DNA from: Eublepharis macularius
Taxonomy: Eukaryota; Chordata; Lepidosauria; Squamata; Eublepharidae
Direction of reading: 5' to 3'
Length of the DNA stretch: 64,000 bases
Assembly (NCBI RefSeq): GCF_028583425.1
Contig: NC_072790.1
Coordinates: 62,954,052-63,018,051, forward strand
Shown: positions 1 to 10,757 of the stretch, piece by piece
How positions within the stretch are numbered: position 1 is the stretch's first letter
Layout of the letters: every line of letters starts with the position of its first letter
Program-made: the position numbers and the translations under genes
Notes under the pieces: generated by a model
Seen by the model: only the letters and a program-made list of their open reading frames with translations
What the model was told of the DNA's origin: nothing
Databases searched by the model: none

Positions 1-170
1 GAGTCCATCTTCCAAAGCAACCATTTTCTCCAGGGGAACTGATCTCTGTCACCTGGAGATCAGTTGTAATTCCAAGAGATCTCCAGCCACCACCTGGAGG
101 CTGGCAACCCTATGTCTCCTAGATCCTAGTCTAACCACTACACTGTGCTACACTGTGGTGGCTCTGTTAA
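1..170 (-). repeat. Dispersed repeat with SINE type C head remnant
   Basis: 1-112 is the complement of a repeat reading agggttgccagcctccaggt ... gagatcagttcccctggaga. A diverged second copy lies at 8045-8170. 113-170 is a SINE-head complement (ctagtctaaccactacactg). The family of the first part was not identified. Confidence 0.5.
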
Positions 171-297
171 GACAACCAAGAATGCTATTATTTGTTCACT
201 TGTTCCTTAGCTGCTTACATATGAAGGGATATATCCTACAACCTTTTACCGATACTGGATCTTTCCTGAGTATGTCATGAAGAGACATGCACTGCCA

Positions 298-548
298 GAA
301 TAATGATGATGATAACAATAATAACAACAACGGTATGCTTATATACCATTCTTCTGGGCAGATTAGTACCCCCTCAAAGCAGTGAACAAAATCAGTGTTA
401 TTATTATCACCACAATACAACTGGGGAACTGGGGCTGAGAAAAGTGCCTTATCCAAGGACACTAGCAAAGTTCATGACAGTAGTGGGAGTTGAACTAGCA
501 GAGTGCTGATTTGCATCCCAACCACTTAACCACTGTGCTACAGCAGCT
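298..548 (-). repeat. tRNA-derived MIR-like SINE (type A)
   Basis: Minus-strand copy. On that strand the head reads gtagcacagtggttaagtgg, then a box-B-like segment, then ctttgctagtgtccttgg, and it ends in ATT trinucleotide repeats. Diverged full-length copy. Polymerase III A and B box remnants are recognisable. Confidence 0.65.
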
Positions 549-640
549 CTCTTATACTGGCCTAAGACTCCCTCATTGGTAAGTTAAAACATGCAGGTTT
601 TAATTTCTGGCCTTAATGCAGCTAAAGATAATTAAAACTA

Positions 641-742
641 AGCCTGCAACCCTATGATTACTTACTTACTAGAGAGTTAGCACCACAGAATTAATGGGAC
701 TTGCTTCCAAGTAAACACATGTAGGATTGTGCTGTATGTCTC
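641..742. repeat. Dispersed palindrome-like repeat
   Basis: gcctgcaaccctatgattac ... gggacttgcttccaagtaaa ... tgtaggattgtgctgta. It has an imperfect inverted structure like the copy at 9335-9413. MITE-like, family unknown. Confidence 0.45.
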
Positions 743-1070
743 ATTGAAACAAAAAGGATAAGTTACTTGTGACAAGGTGAAGTCTCATTGCTTTTAATGG
801 TACTTAGTCATAGTATGGCTGCATCAGGGCCTCAGTAGGCAATGAAAAAATGAGATGCAATGCATGTGTGTGTTTGTTATTCAATCTCAAAAGGCCCAGG
901 ACCATCTCAAAAATCCTTTGCTACTCAAAATATTCATCACTGACCTCATAGCTCTGCAAGGTGAAGAATTTCTTACAGGAGCTAAATGCTGGGCAGATTT
1001 CTCAGAACAGCATGGGGCATTTCAGTTCAAAATTGCAACATTCAAAATGCTGACATTGGATATTCAGGAC

Positions 1071-1760
1071 TAGACATGGGCATGAACAGAAAAAAACGAA
1101 CATGGTGTTTATTGTTCGTTGCCATCCACGAACAACAAACATTGACGAACATGATCCTGTTCACGAACATGTTTGTTGTTCGTTGTTCATGGGGGCCAGC
1201 AGGCTCTCCTCCAGCCATCAAGATCCCTACTGCACCACTCCCAGAAACCTACCTGAGCAGACATCAGGAAATGTACCAATAATAAATAATAGCTTGGCCC
1301 CCGAGCCTGGCAGCAGCCCTGGAACCGGAAGGGGTAGATCCCTAGCCCACCACACACACAGAAAATTCAAGCTCCAATGCACTCACCCTGTCTCTCTAAC
1401 AGCAGCTGTCTCTCTCTGAAAGCCAGAGCTGGGTGCCCCCCTCCCCCCTGGTCTTTTCCTCTTGGATCTCCAGTCAACACTTAGAAGGAAAACCTGCCTA
1501 TCAAGCTAAATTGGGCTTAGATTGGGGTTTCCAGGGCAACAGCAGGAGTTTGGACAGAGTTCAGACAATCCCTGCCTGAGCTGCCATGGGAATTGATTGC
1601 AGGTGCCCGACTGTCTGGCTTGACGAACAGCAACGAACAATGCTTGCAACGACCACCTGTTCATTTAGAATGGGACCTCACGAACAGCTTGTTCGTGAAC
1701 AGCAGATTGGGCTGTTCGTGGGGTTTTTTTAGTTTGTATTGCTGTTCGCGCCCATCATTA
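1071..1760. mobile_element. hAT-type non-autonomous DNA transposon (690 bp)
   Basis: Terminal inverted repeats start TAGACATGGGCATGAAC on the left and TAATGATGGGCGCGAAC on the right (complement strand). The 8-bp duplication ttcaggac is at 1063-1070 and 1761-1768. The subterminal regions are packed with short ttcgt/acgaac repeats in both orientations, resembling hAT transposase-binding arrays. No transposase frame. Confidence 0.85.
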
Positions 1761-2294
1761 TTCAGGACTAATCTTTCTCTCTCCCTTTCTCTTTGTCTTT
1801 CTGATGGACATGTCAACATTAGAATTAATTTCTTCTGGAGTGCAAAAGCCACAGAGAATCATTATTTATGAACAGAAAAGTCAAAGAGGACTTTCTTAGA
1901 CCTACAGAGCTGAAAACCAGCGCCCATAAGCTTAAAGTATTACAAGGAAAGAACATCCCCACAGTTCTTGACCACACAACCATGTGCATCACTTGATAAC
2001 TGACATGCATCTATGAACCAACCAGCACAGATTTTACATAGCAGAGGGAATTTTCATATTACCACCCAGCTCTTTAAATGCAACAACCCTAAATGCATGT
2101 CCTGTGCATACATGTTTAATACACATAGAAAGCAGGAATGCACCCACTGGCTTTGTCTCTTGCCTTGTTTGCATTTGTAACAGCATTGGTGCACTGTCTA
2201 TGTGTATTCAAACTGCACATGCAGATCCTCTGGCCCAGCAGTCTGGAACCCTTAGAAACCAATGTGGAAGTAGCATGCAAGTAATGGTTGTTCG

Positions 2295-2667
2295 TAGGGC
2301 TTTTTTTCTGGGAAAAGAGGTGGTGGAACTCAGTGGGTTGCCAGCACAGGCGGCAACTCTTGGTGGGAGGTGGTGCCCCTGGTACCACATGTGCGTGCAC
2401 AAAGTGCACGCATGCTCCCAAGGCCAATGACATCACTTTTTAAAAGTTTAAATAGCCCTTGGCAAAAATAGTCACATGGTTGGAGGCCCCGCCCCCTGAT
2501 CCCCAGGCAGAGGGGAGTTTAGATTGCCCTCCGTGCCACTGTGGCATGGACGGCGATCTAAACTTCCCTCTGTCTGGAGATCAGGGGGCGGGGCCACCAG
2601 CCATGTGACCATTTTCAAGAGGTTCTAGAACTCCGTTCCACCGCGTTCCCGCTGAAAAAAAGCTCTG
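2295..2667. mobile_element. hAT-type MITE (373 bp)
   Basis: Ends tagggcttttttt on the left and cagagcttttttt on the right (complement strand). The 8-bp duplication gttgttcg is at 2287-2294 and 2668-2675. The right half holds a GC-rich inverted pair around ggggcggggcc. Same terminal family as 13117-13335 and 4754-6453. Confidence 0.85.
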
Positions 2668-2687
2668 GTTGTTCGCATATAGAGCCA

Positions 2688-2852
2688 AGCTACAAGTGAC
2701 AAATTACACTTGCCTGGCAACTGAACAGACTCACGTGTATTCCTCCCTGTTCACTTGCCATTCACTTGCAAGCACAAGTGAACAGGGAGGAATACACGTG
2801 AGTCTGTTCACTTGCCAGGCAACTGTAATTCGTCACTTGTAGCTTGTCTCAT
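2688..2852. mobile_element. Palindromic MITE (165 bp)
   Basis: Arms of about 75 bp (caagctacaagtgacaaatt ... gttcacttg and its complement) fold into an almost perfect hairpin around gccattcactt. It begins 20 bp after the hAT-type MITE at 2295-2667. Target duplication unclear. Confidence 0.75.
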
Positions 2853-3419
2853 AGGCTCTTGGATGACATTAGGCTAAATACATGAACACATTGGGGGGGA
2901 GGGTGGCACAGGAGAGTGAGTGTGATCCCATATGTATGTTGCATTCATGCTGTTACAAGGTTAATGCTTTTTAGGTCATACTAATTCAGAGAAATCAGAA
3001 TATACCAAGTTTTTTCTGAGGCTGTAACTCTGATATCTGCAAAGATTATAGCAAAATGTAAGTGGTGTCTTAATTATTAGACAGGTAAAATTGGGAAATA
3101 CAGACTTAGGAGAAGGATATACACTATAGCAATAATACAATGGGTTTTTCCACACAGGTTTTCCCTGTCAATTTTGGCCCCATACAGCTTTAATTTTTGC
3201 TTTGGAATTTTTTGTTGTTTTAAAGATTCTTTTGAAACCACTTTTACTCCAATCTTTTTCTGGAAGCTGATTTTGAGTCAATTTTTTCCTTGTGCGTAAA
3301 GTTTCTTTCAGTTCTATTGGTCCCATCCGCTTCCACCCATCTCTTACCCACTTTTCAATAACTGGACTTTTATCATCATCAAACCGCTGCTGCCTTCCTT
3401 TTCCTCCTCTTGTTTTTTA

Positions 3420-3702
3420 AAATATATTTTAACCATCAATTTCATATTGATATATCAACATACCATTATAATAATAGATGCAGCAGGTTCTCTGAATTCC
3501 CAGCTTTCATTTTTTAAAAAGAGTAAGTCTCTGGCCACTTCAGTTTTAGGGATAAGCCTTTTTCTTTATATCTCTCAAGGGAAGCGGCTAGAGACTTACC
3601 TTTTAAAAAAAACGAAAGCTGGGAATTCAGAGAACCTGCTGCATCTATTATTACAACAGTAGGCAAATATATTGATATGAAATTAATGGTTCTTTAAAAA
3701 AA
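3420..3702. mobile_element. Palindromic MITE-like element (283 bp)
   Basis: Reverse-complement arms around an axis at 3561 (for example gatgcagcaggttctctgaa pairs with ttcagagaacctgctgcatc). A few mismatches and indels indicate moderate age. No ORF. Confidence 0.65.
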
Positions 3703-4839
3703 AAAATTAAAATCCAAGTGGCCCAGGGGTGGAGATGGCAGCTTCTCGAACTGGAAAAAGCAGCACAGTTTGAAAAGCACATAGCCACTGCTGATCCGAG
3801 CTTTATCCCAACAGAGGTTGATTTGATCTGCCAGTACAGGCCTCTGCCTCCAGGCTCTGAGTAAGCCTGGGTGGGGCTCTCTGGTTTGGACTGGGGCGGA
3901 GGGGACTTGGGTATAGGTAGGGGACCAACTCTCTGTTTAGGCTTCCCCATGCAAAGTCTTCCCCTTGTGTTCATATTTTTAAAAAGTCAGCCCTTATATC
4001 GATATAGCAATATAAGCATGCTCAAAAAATTAAGGGTGTGTGTGTGTGCTATGACATCATCGATGATGCCAATGATAACAAGAGCACTCTCGCTTGAAAA
4101 TTCCAATTATTTAAGGCACATGAGAAAGAAAATAAACTTTCTCCACAATTGTAAAAATGCAGAGGGAGGGCAGATGTGTGAAAAAACCATACCCAAACTG
4201 ACTTTATGCATTTGATAAAATATCTTTTGGAGCCAAACTTGCTGTTCCACTAGTACAATGGCAATTATACTGGCAGGACAGCATTTCCCTTAAGGTAGCA
4301 GGGGTAGCAATATTTTCCAATTCCCCCTTTCCATTGCAACACCCTGAGATACAGAATTTTTGGTGGGCTGCAGCAGGAGTGTGGATGTGGGGACATCCCA
4401 TCTCCTCTTCACTCTGCTGGCAGTGTGTTTAATCCAACCAAATAACAATAATGACAGTATTGTCAGATATCTAATATAAATGTTCACAAAAATACAAATC
4501 TGGATTTGCAAGAGAAGCTGTATTCTTCACTCTGAGGACAGCAAAAGTTGCATGGCATGTAGGTCAGTTTCCAAATTACAGTGTACACAGGTGGGGTCCA
4601 TGTCCTTTATAACATGTCCTTTATAAGTCCCTTAATTCTGAATCCTGCCTATTCAGTGCTGTTTGGACTGCAACTGTAATGCACACAGGGGGGCTTCAGC
4701 CTCCCCCCATGTCATTTTCCTGAACCAAAACAGACACGTGGGGTGGGGGGTACCAGGGCTTTTTTTGAGGGGGAATGCTCCGGAACACTGTTCCGGCAGC
4801 TCTAGAATCTGCCCGTGTGATTCCTCCCTCCTTTGGCCC

Positions 4840-5480
4840 TGCGGGCTCTGCAGAAGAGGTTTAGCTGCTTTGAGTTCATTCTGCTTTTTTTCATTTGTTA
4901 GTGTGTGTGTCTGTGAGAGAGAGAGAGAGAGTGCAAGTGGAGCTTTTGGGGTCGGCTCTGCAGAGGAGGTTTAGCTACTTTGAGTTCATTCTGCTTTTTT
5001 CATTCATGAGTGAGAGCAAGAGAGAGAGTGCAAGCGGAGCTGCTGGGGTTGGCTCTGCAAAGGAGGTTTAGCTGCTTTGAGTTCATTCTGCTTTCATTTC
5101 ATTCAGAGGTTTATGTGTATGTGTGTGCTACTTTGAGTTCATTCTGTTTTATTTTCATTGGGGGAGTGAGTGGGTGGGGCTGTGTGTGTGTGTGTGTGTG
5201 TGTGCTGTTTTGAGTTCATTATGCTTTCATTTCATTCAGGGGCTTCTGTATATGTGTGTGCTGCTTTGAGTTCATTCTGTTTTATTTTCATTCAGGGGTG
5301 GGTGTGTGGGGCTGTGTGTGTATGTGTGCTGCTTTGAGTTCATTCTGCTTTCTTTTCATGTGGGTGTCGGGGCTGTGGGGGGCTGTGTGTGTGCACATGC
5401 TGCTTTGAGTTCATTCTGCTTTCTTTTCATGTGGGTGGGTGAGGCTGTGCATGTATGTATATGTGTGTGTGTTGCTTTCA
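4840..5480. repeat. Minisatellite inside the hAT-type element
   Basis: At least eight copies of a tttgagttcattctgctt core, starting near 4869, 4978, 5073, 5132, 5211, 5266, 5333 and 5405, spaced 55-109 bp apart by TG-rich variable spacers. GA and GT runs lie within it. Confidence 0.85.
5170..5206. repeat. (GT)n microsatellite inside the minisatellite
   Basis: Uninterrupted GT run in one spacer of the 4840-5480 array. Confidence 0.75.
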
Positions 5481-7392
5481 TTTTGTTGACTGAAGTTGAC
5501 ATTGTTATGGTCCCCACAGCTTTTGAATGCAGATTGGTTCTGTGTTAGTTACATATATCAGTTATGTATTAGTTTGTATTAGTTAAAATATATCAGTTAT
5601 GTATCAGTTTGTATTAGTTAAAATATCAGTTATGGTTATTCCAGTTTTATGCTAGGAATGGATAGCTGTGTCACAGAATATATTCATCAATATGTTCATC
5701 AATATATTCATCAGCATATAGGTGTTCTTACGTCTTAATAGCTGTAGCTCAAATGGTTCTCCCCACCATCAGCTGATCAACATCACTGAAATTGCAGTGG
5801 ACATATGGGTGTTAAGGAAGTTTTTATGAATATTTTTTATGTGGGACATTGGAATATTTATGAGCATTTCACAATGTTACAAGTTTGGTAAGGAAGAGTT
5901 GGCAGGCAACCCCCACAAAAAAGCCATTTTAAACTAAGTATAAATCTAATGCAGCTAAAGTTGAGTATCTAATTTTGAATTGCTCCAGTAAAGCAAAACC
6001 CTCCCTGAAAATTTGAAAATTCAATATTCATTAGATTAGGAATTTCAGACTCTGTGGAATTTTGAGAAAGAATTTTGGATTTTTTTTTCTACGCTGGCAG
6101 AGGGAATCTCTTAGAATTTAGATCTGTGAGATGGGTTTTAGATTTTTAGAAGCCCCCTCTTTCTTGCATAATTTAAAATATTATTCCAAAAAAGTTAAAT
6201 GTTTGGGAAAGGGAATGGAAGATTTCACTTTTTGTAGAGGATACAGAAAGGAAAAAAACTCTTTCTCATAATAGTGTAATTTTCCAAGCTTACTAACATT
6301 TATCTCATCGTAATGCATTGTGCTGGGTTCTAGGAAGCAGCATCACTTCCATGAGTGACATCATCATGCATTTTTGGAAGCATGCACACTTTGCGCACGC
6401 ACATGTGATAATAAAGAGTTCCACCACCTCTTTTCCCAGAAAAAAAAGCCCTGGGGGGTACTATTTGTTTAGTAATGTATGGCATTTTATCTTTGTGATC
6501 CTTTGCAATGTCTTATATGAGTACAGCTAATGTAGGGTCAACCACAAAGAGAAACCTGACCCTAGGTCTCCTCCATTTTTCATTGTTTACAAAAGTTCAT
6601 TGTTGTTAATGATATCATCTCTGCCATATCATGTTGCCTTTTGCCAATCAACGCAGGCTGCCCACTGATCAAAACTTAACAATGCACAGTCAGAAAGTAA
6701 AACCAGTCCTATTGAACAAATTATTAAGAGGATGAAGAGTTAGAAACGTGGAGCTAATCACAAAGTTCAGACCAGTTTGGAAGCTGCAAAGCCATTCTGT
6801 TTTCAGACAAGAAGTTTCAGTTTATCTGTTAAAGCAGAAAGTGTTGATGGATTTGATTTGGGTGGAGAACATGCTCAGTATCATGAACAGGTGGAAGGTG
6901 GAAGAAAGCATATCTTAATTAATTTTTTCCCCTTCTTTGGTAATTAAAAAAATCTCCAAAATATTCATACCATAAAGCCAATAAATTTACCATATAACAT
7001 ACACCAACCACCCACTGATTAACTTCACATTTTTCTCCCCAGTCAATAGCAGAGCCATTTTTTTTGTTGAGCTGCTCATGAGCAGTTAGAGCCTTACTTT
7101 CCTCATGTCCAAACAGTATAGCACATTTGACAGCATTTCATTCATGTGCACTTTCATAGATCCCAATGAAAGTCCTAGTCATCTCTTCCCACACACCCAC
7201 GCCCTGATGGCAACATCGGCTTTACAGCCAATCATATAAATAAAGAATGAGCAAGCCAATCAGTCAGCCAGTGCTTATAAATAAATATTGCATTTTTTTA
7301 AAAAAGAATGTCTTACCACTTGGGGCTTATGCATGAAGTGCGTCTTGTGCTAGATACATGTAGGCGCAAATTTCATTGGAGTCGTTTCAACT
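5481..7392. other. No gene seen; AT-rich interior of the hAT-type element and flank
   Basis: 5481-6453 is noncoding DNA of the 4754-6453 element with near-repeats of tatcagttatgtattagttt around 5545-5640. 6462-7392 holds no recognised feature. Confidence 0.5.
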
Positions 7393-7505
7393 GAAACAGA
7401 AAGGTGACTTCTTGTGGCATCTTAAAGACTAACACATTTATTGAAGCATATGCTTTGGCATGGCCCCAGTCCACTTTATCAGATGCACAGTAGATGGCAC
7501 CAAAG
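7393..7505 (-). mobile_element. Penelope-like 3' fragment
   Basis: Minus-strand copy of the family 3' region: gcatcttaaagactaacac, the aataaatg stretch, then a decayed CTGATAA...GCATATGC hammerhead-like segment up to gatgcacag. Only the 3'-terminal part is present. Confidence 0.5.
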
Positions 7506-8044
7506 GCATTCTTTTCCTTCATAGTATGAAGCAGCTAGGTTCGTACTATTCATTTAAGGTAAGACCATTAGTACTTCACTCCTTCCAAAAGTCATGCAAA
7601 AAACAAGACTGAATTATGCAAAAGATTATGGTTTAAATGCTGCCCCTCCTAGCAGAGGACCAAGATGATCAAGGTTTATGCAATCCTGTCAGTCCACTTA
7701 GGTCTATTTCAACATTATCCAAAGTGTACAGAAGCTGCTTAATGAAAAGAGGTTCCACATCTTGCCATGTGGATGGTAAGATGTGCATTTTTTCCTCAGT
7801 GCCATTTTCCTTACCTCAGTCCTTGTGGCAGCCATCCCTGCTCCCTTGGAGTGCTTTTGCAGGCTTTAAAAAAAATCTGTAACAGCTGCCTCAAAATAGT
7901 GTTACAACATTATACAAATCTGTTGTAAAAGTCTAATAGTTCCCAGCTTTCATTTAAAAAAAAAATAGTGGCACTTTTCATTGTAGAGTTCTAAGGGGAA
8001 AGGTATTGGCTGTACTTTTCTCCTTTTAACTCTGCAACCAGAAG

Positions 8045-8170
8045 GCTAGAAAATCCCCCCTGCTATTTCCTCTGGGGAAAATGATCTCTGTAGTCTGGAA
8101 ATCAGCCATAATTCTGGGAGAACACCAGGCCTGAACACCAGTTGCCTGAAGATTGGCAACTCTATGTAGT
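8045..8170 (-). repeat. Second copy of the 1-112 dispersed repeat
   Basis: Shares ctctggggaaaatgatctct and gaagattggcaactctatg with 1-112. Strongly diverged. Confidence 0.45.
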
Positions 8171-9764
8171 ACCCAGAAGAACTCTATAGACTGCAGTCCT
8201 ATTCAGAGTTATTCCTGTTTAAGTTTATTGACTGGACTAAGTCTGTATAAAAGTTGCAATGAAAGAGACCAGCTTTGGGCACAATTAACCTTTAAGCAAG
8301 GCATTTATGGATGATTGTTGAAGGCTATTAAAACATCGTTAAGCAGAGTCAAGCAAAAAAACAAAAATAAAAACAAGTTCCTATGAAGATTTAAAAAATT
8401 TGAATCATCTTAGTTAATATCAGAATTAAAGTGACTTCTATAAGGAAATCAGTCGAGCAGTTGTTTCAAACAGGTTCAATGGGAAAGACATTTTTAAATG
8501 CAAAGCATTTATTGTGTGCAGTAAAAGGCCATTACAACCAAGTACAGTCAGTTAAAAGAAAAAAGAAAAGCATAAACCATAGATATTAACACTAATATTA
8601 AATAAATATAATAATATTAGTTAAGCATTTCCTGTTCCCTCCGTGATTCTACTCTCATGTGAGAGAATCATCTTGCCTACATTTAGGCAGATAGAAATAA
8701 TATACAGGGTCCAGACATATTTTTTACTTCCAGAGGGAGGTATGAATTGAAATCTGAATTAGCTTTCCCTTTTATCCCAGAATCCTCAGCTATGGAGCCA
8801 GGTGGGGACAATATTTAAACAATGCTGGAATGTACAGGTGAGGGGGACTAAACCATCCATCCTTCCTGCCCTCTTATATCTCACTTTACTCTGATGTTTT
8901 CAGCATTTTTTCTCTCAGCCTGACTGTGGGTAGATGTTAGCCAGTTAGCTACAAAACCCAGCATGTAACAAGGTCTGGTCAGAGATAAGATTTAGTTCCC
9001 CTTTTCTGCATGTGCAGGTGTTGTTTAAAAATAGACCCTGCCTCTACTTGGGTTACATACAAATCAGAGGGGTTATCTATTCCCCCCCCCCATCATTCAG
9101 GACTAATAGCAGCTGGGTAGTGTGTGTAAATCTGGATAGAATAAAGTGTAGAACAGCTGAGTGTTTTTACATGAAATTCTAGACTGATCTCAGATACTAA
9201 GACTAACATTCTTCCTCACATAGATAGTCTGACGCTTCCTTATCACTAATCTCTTGTGTCTTGTTGGGTTTGGTGTGTTTATGATTAGGGGGGCGGGTGA
9301 ATCCTCAGTCGCTGCCTTTGTTTGTGTTGTCCTAAGCAGATTTACTCTAGTCTAAGCCCATTGAAATCAATGAGCTTGGTCTGGACTAACTCTGCTTAGG
9401 ATTGCACTGAAAGTCTGAACTGGTGCAGTGACATGAGCCTTTGTTGTGTGAGCTGCAAGGCAAGGGGAGCAGAAGGACTCTTGACTTGTAGCCCTGTCAG
9501 CCAGGAGCTGCCAGAAGAGGAGCATCTGAAGAATACACCACTGAACTACAGTGAGAGACCTGTACTGGCTTTTGACTGACCCTCGGGGCTGTATGAGAAA
9601 GTGTGGCAAGCAGGAGGCAGGGACATCTGAGTGGGGCAGAAGAGCTATTCACTGAGCTGGCCTAAAGAACACAATTGACTATTCCCTGCTTTCTTTACTT
9701 AAATCGTAGTTGGTTTGTTTAAATTTCTTATTGTATTTTGGGAAGCCCTTTTTTTGGTCCTGCC
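8171..9764. other. No gene seen in 3' flank
   Basis: Apart from the short repeat at 9335-9413, no reading frame, RNA gene or known repeat was recognised. Confidence 0.5.
9335..9413. repeat. Dispersed palindrome-like repeat
   Basis: gtctaagcccattgaaatca pairs with tgagcttggtctggact. The element ends ctgcttaggattgcactg. Related to 641-742. Confidence 0.45.
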
Positions 9765-9778
9765 TGGAAAGAAAAGTG

Positions 9779-10743
9779 CAGAACAAAAAGCAAAGAAGCA
9801 ACTCCCAAATAGAACTCAAAGCCAAAGGAGAGAGAAAAACTCTCACTGAGGGAACAAAAACCACTTACTACGTGTATAAAAACTTATAAAGTGCTCTAGT
9901 GCCAAAGTGCTAATAAATATCAATAAATATCATAGTTATAACAAGGTAGAATCTCGTATCAATAAGTACACAATCTAAGCAGACCAATAAATTATGTCTG
10001 TAAACAGTATATATGAAGCGGCCTAACAATGCAAAATATCATTCAAAATACATCAGATACTATGTTACAGTCCATAGGACTATGACATTGTGTACATATG
10101 ACATTGTGTACAGTCCATAGGACTGTGACATTGTGTACATATGAAACAAATGTTAATCAAGCACTTGTTTTGTATGTGTACTTCATCAGGAGTCGTGCAA
10201 TAAGTCCACACAAGCATAGTAATTCTCTTGTCTGTTTGTGGAGGCACACTTCAGTAAATGGCCAATTATTGCACGACTCCTGATGAAGTGTACATATGAA
10301 ACAAGTGCTTGATTAGCTGGCCCCTTGTAGAGTTGTTCCCTGGCATGTTGGTTCCACCTATGGAGAAAACACATTCAAGAAGTTAACAAGCTTCATATAC
10401 TTAGCTAAGACAGATGAAATTCCCTTCTTCATCTTACCACGCATGCAAGAAGACAAAGACTGCATTAAAGGTATCCTATGGACTGTGACATTGTGTCTTT
10501 GCTGTGTTTTGAACGATATTTTGCATGTTCGGCTGCTTCATATATACTGTTTACTGATTACAGACATAATTTATTGGTATGTTTAGATTGTGTACTTATT
10601 GATAATGAGGTTCCACATTGTTATAACTATGATATTTGTTGATATTTATTAGCACTTTGGCACTAGAGCACTTTATAAATATTTATATATCTAGTAATTG
10701 GTTTTTGTTCCCTCAGTGAGAGTTTTTCTCTTTCCTTTGGCTT
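9779..10743 (-). mobile_element. Penelope-like inverted-arm insertion
   Basis: Left arm from about 9819 to 10060 and right arm from about 10500 to 10743 are diverged reverse complements. A second inner inverted pair occupies about 10140-10310. The extra tail, about 39 nt, is on the left (9779-9818). A 14-bp duplication, tggaaagaaaagtg, flanks it at 9765-9778 and 10744-10757. The inner pair carries CTGATGA...GAAAC motifs of the hammerhead type. No coding capacity was seen. The flank at 10758-10790 resembles a LINE 3' tail into which it inserted. Confidence 0.75.
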
Positions 10744-10757
10744 TGGAAAGAAAAGTG

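Larger units (their letters stand above)
4754..6453. mobile_element. hAT-type non-autonomous transposon carrying a minisatellite (1.7 kb)
   Basis: Same ends as the 13117-13335 MITE (cagggctttttttgaggg on the left; the complement of ttttcccagaaaaaaaagcc and ctg on the right). The 8-bp duplication gggggtac is at 4746-4753 and 6454-6461. The interior holds a tandem array at 4840-5480 and about 800 bp of AT-rich noncoding DNA. No transposase-like frame is visible. Confidence 0.85.

Noticed and set aside
4840-5480. Regularly repeated core resembling a CRISPR array
   Set aside because: Spacers are TG-rich, unequal in length and related to one another. The array lies in a vertebrate hAT-type element.
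1753-9110. Similar catcatt(a)ttcaggactaat strings at 1754 and about 9091
   Set aside because: The first is the edge of a hAT-type element and its duplication. The second is short and lacks any element beside it, so probably coincidence.
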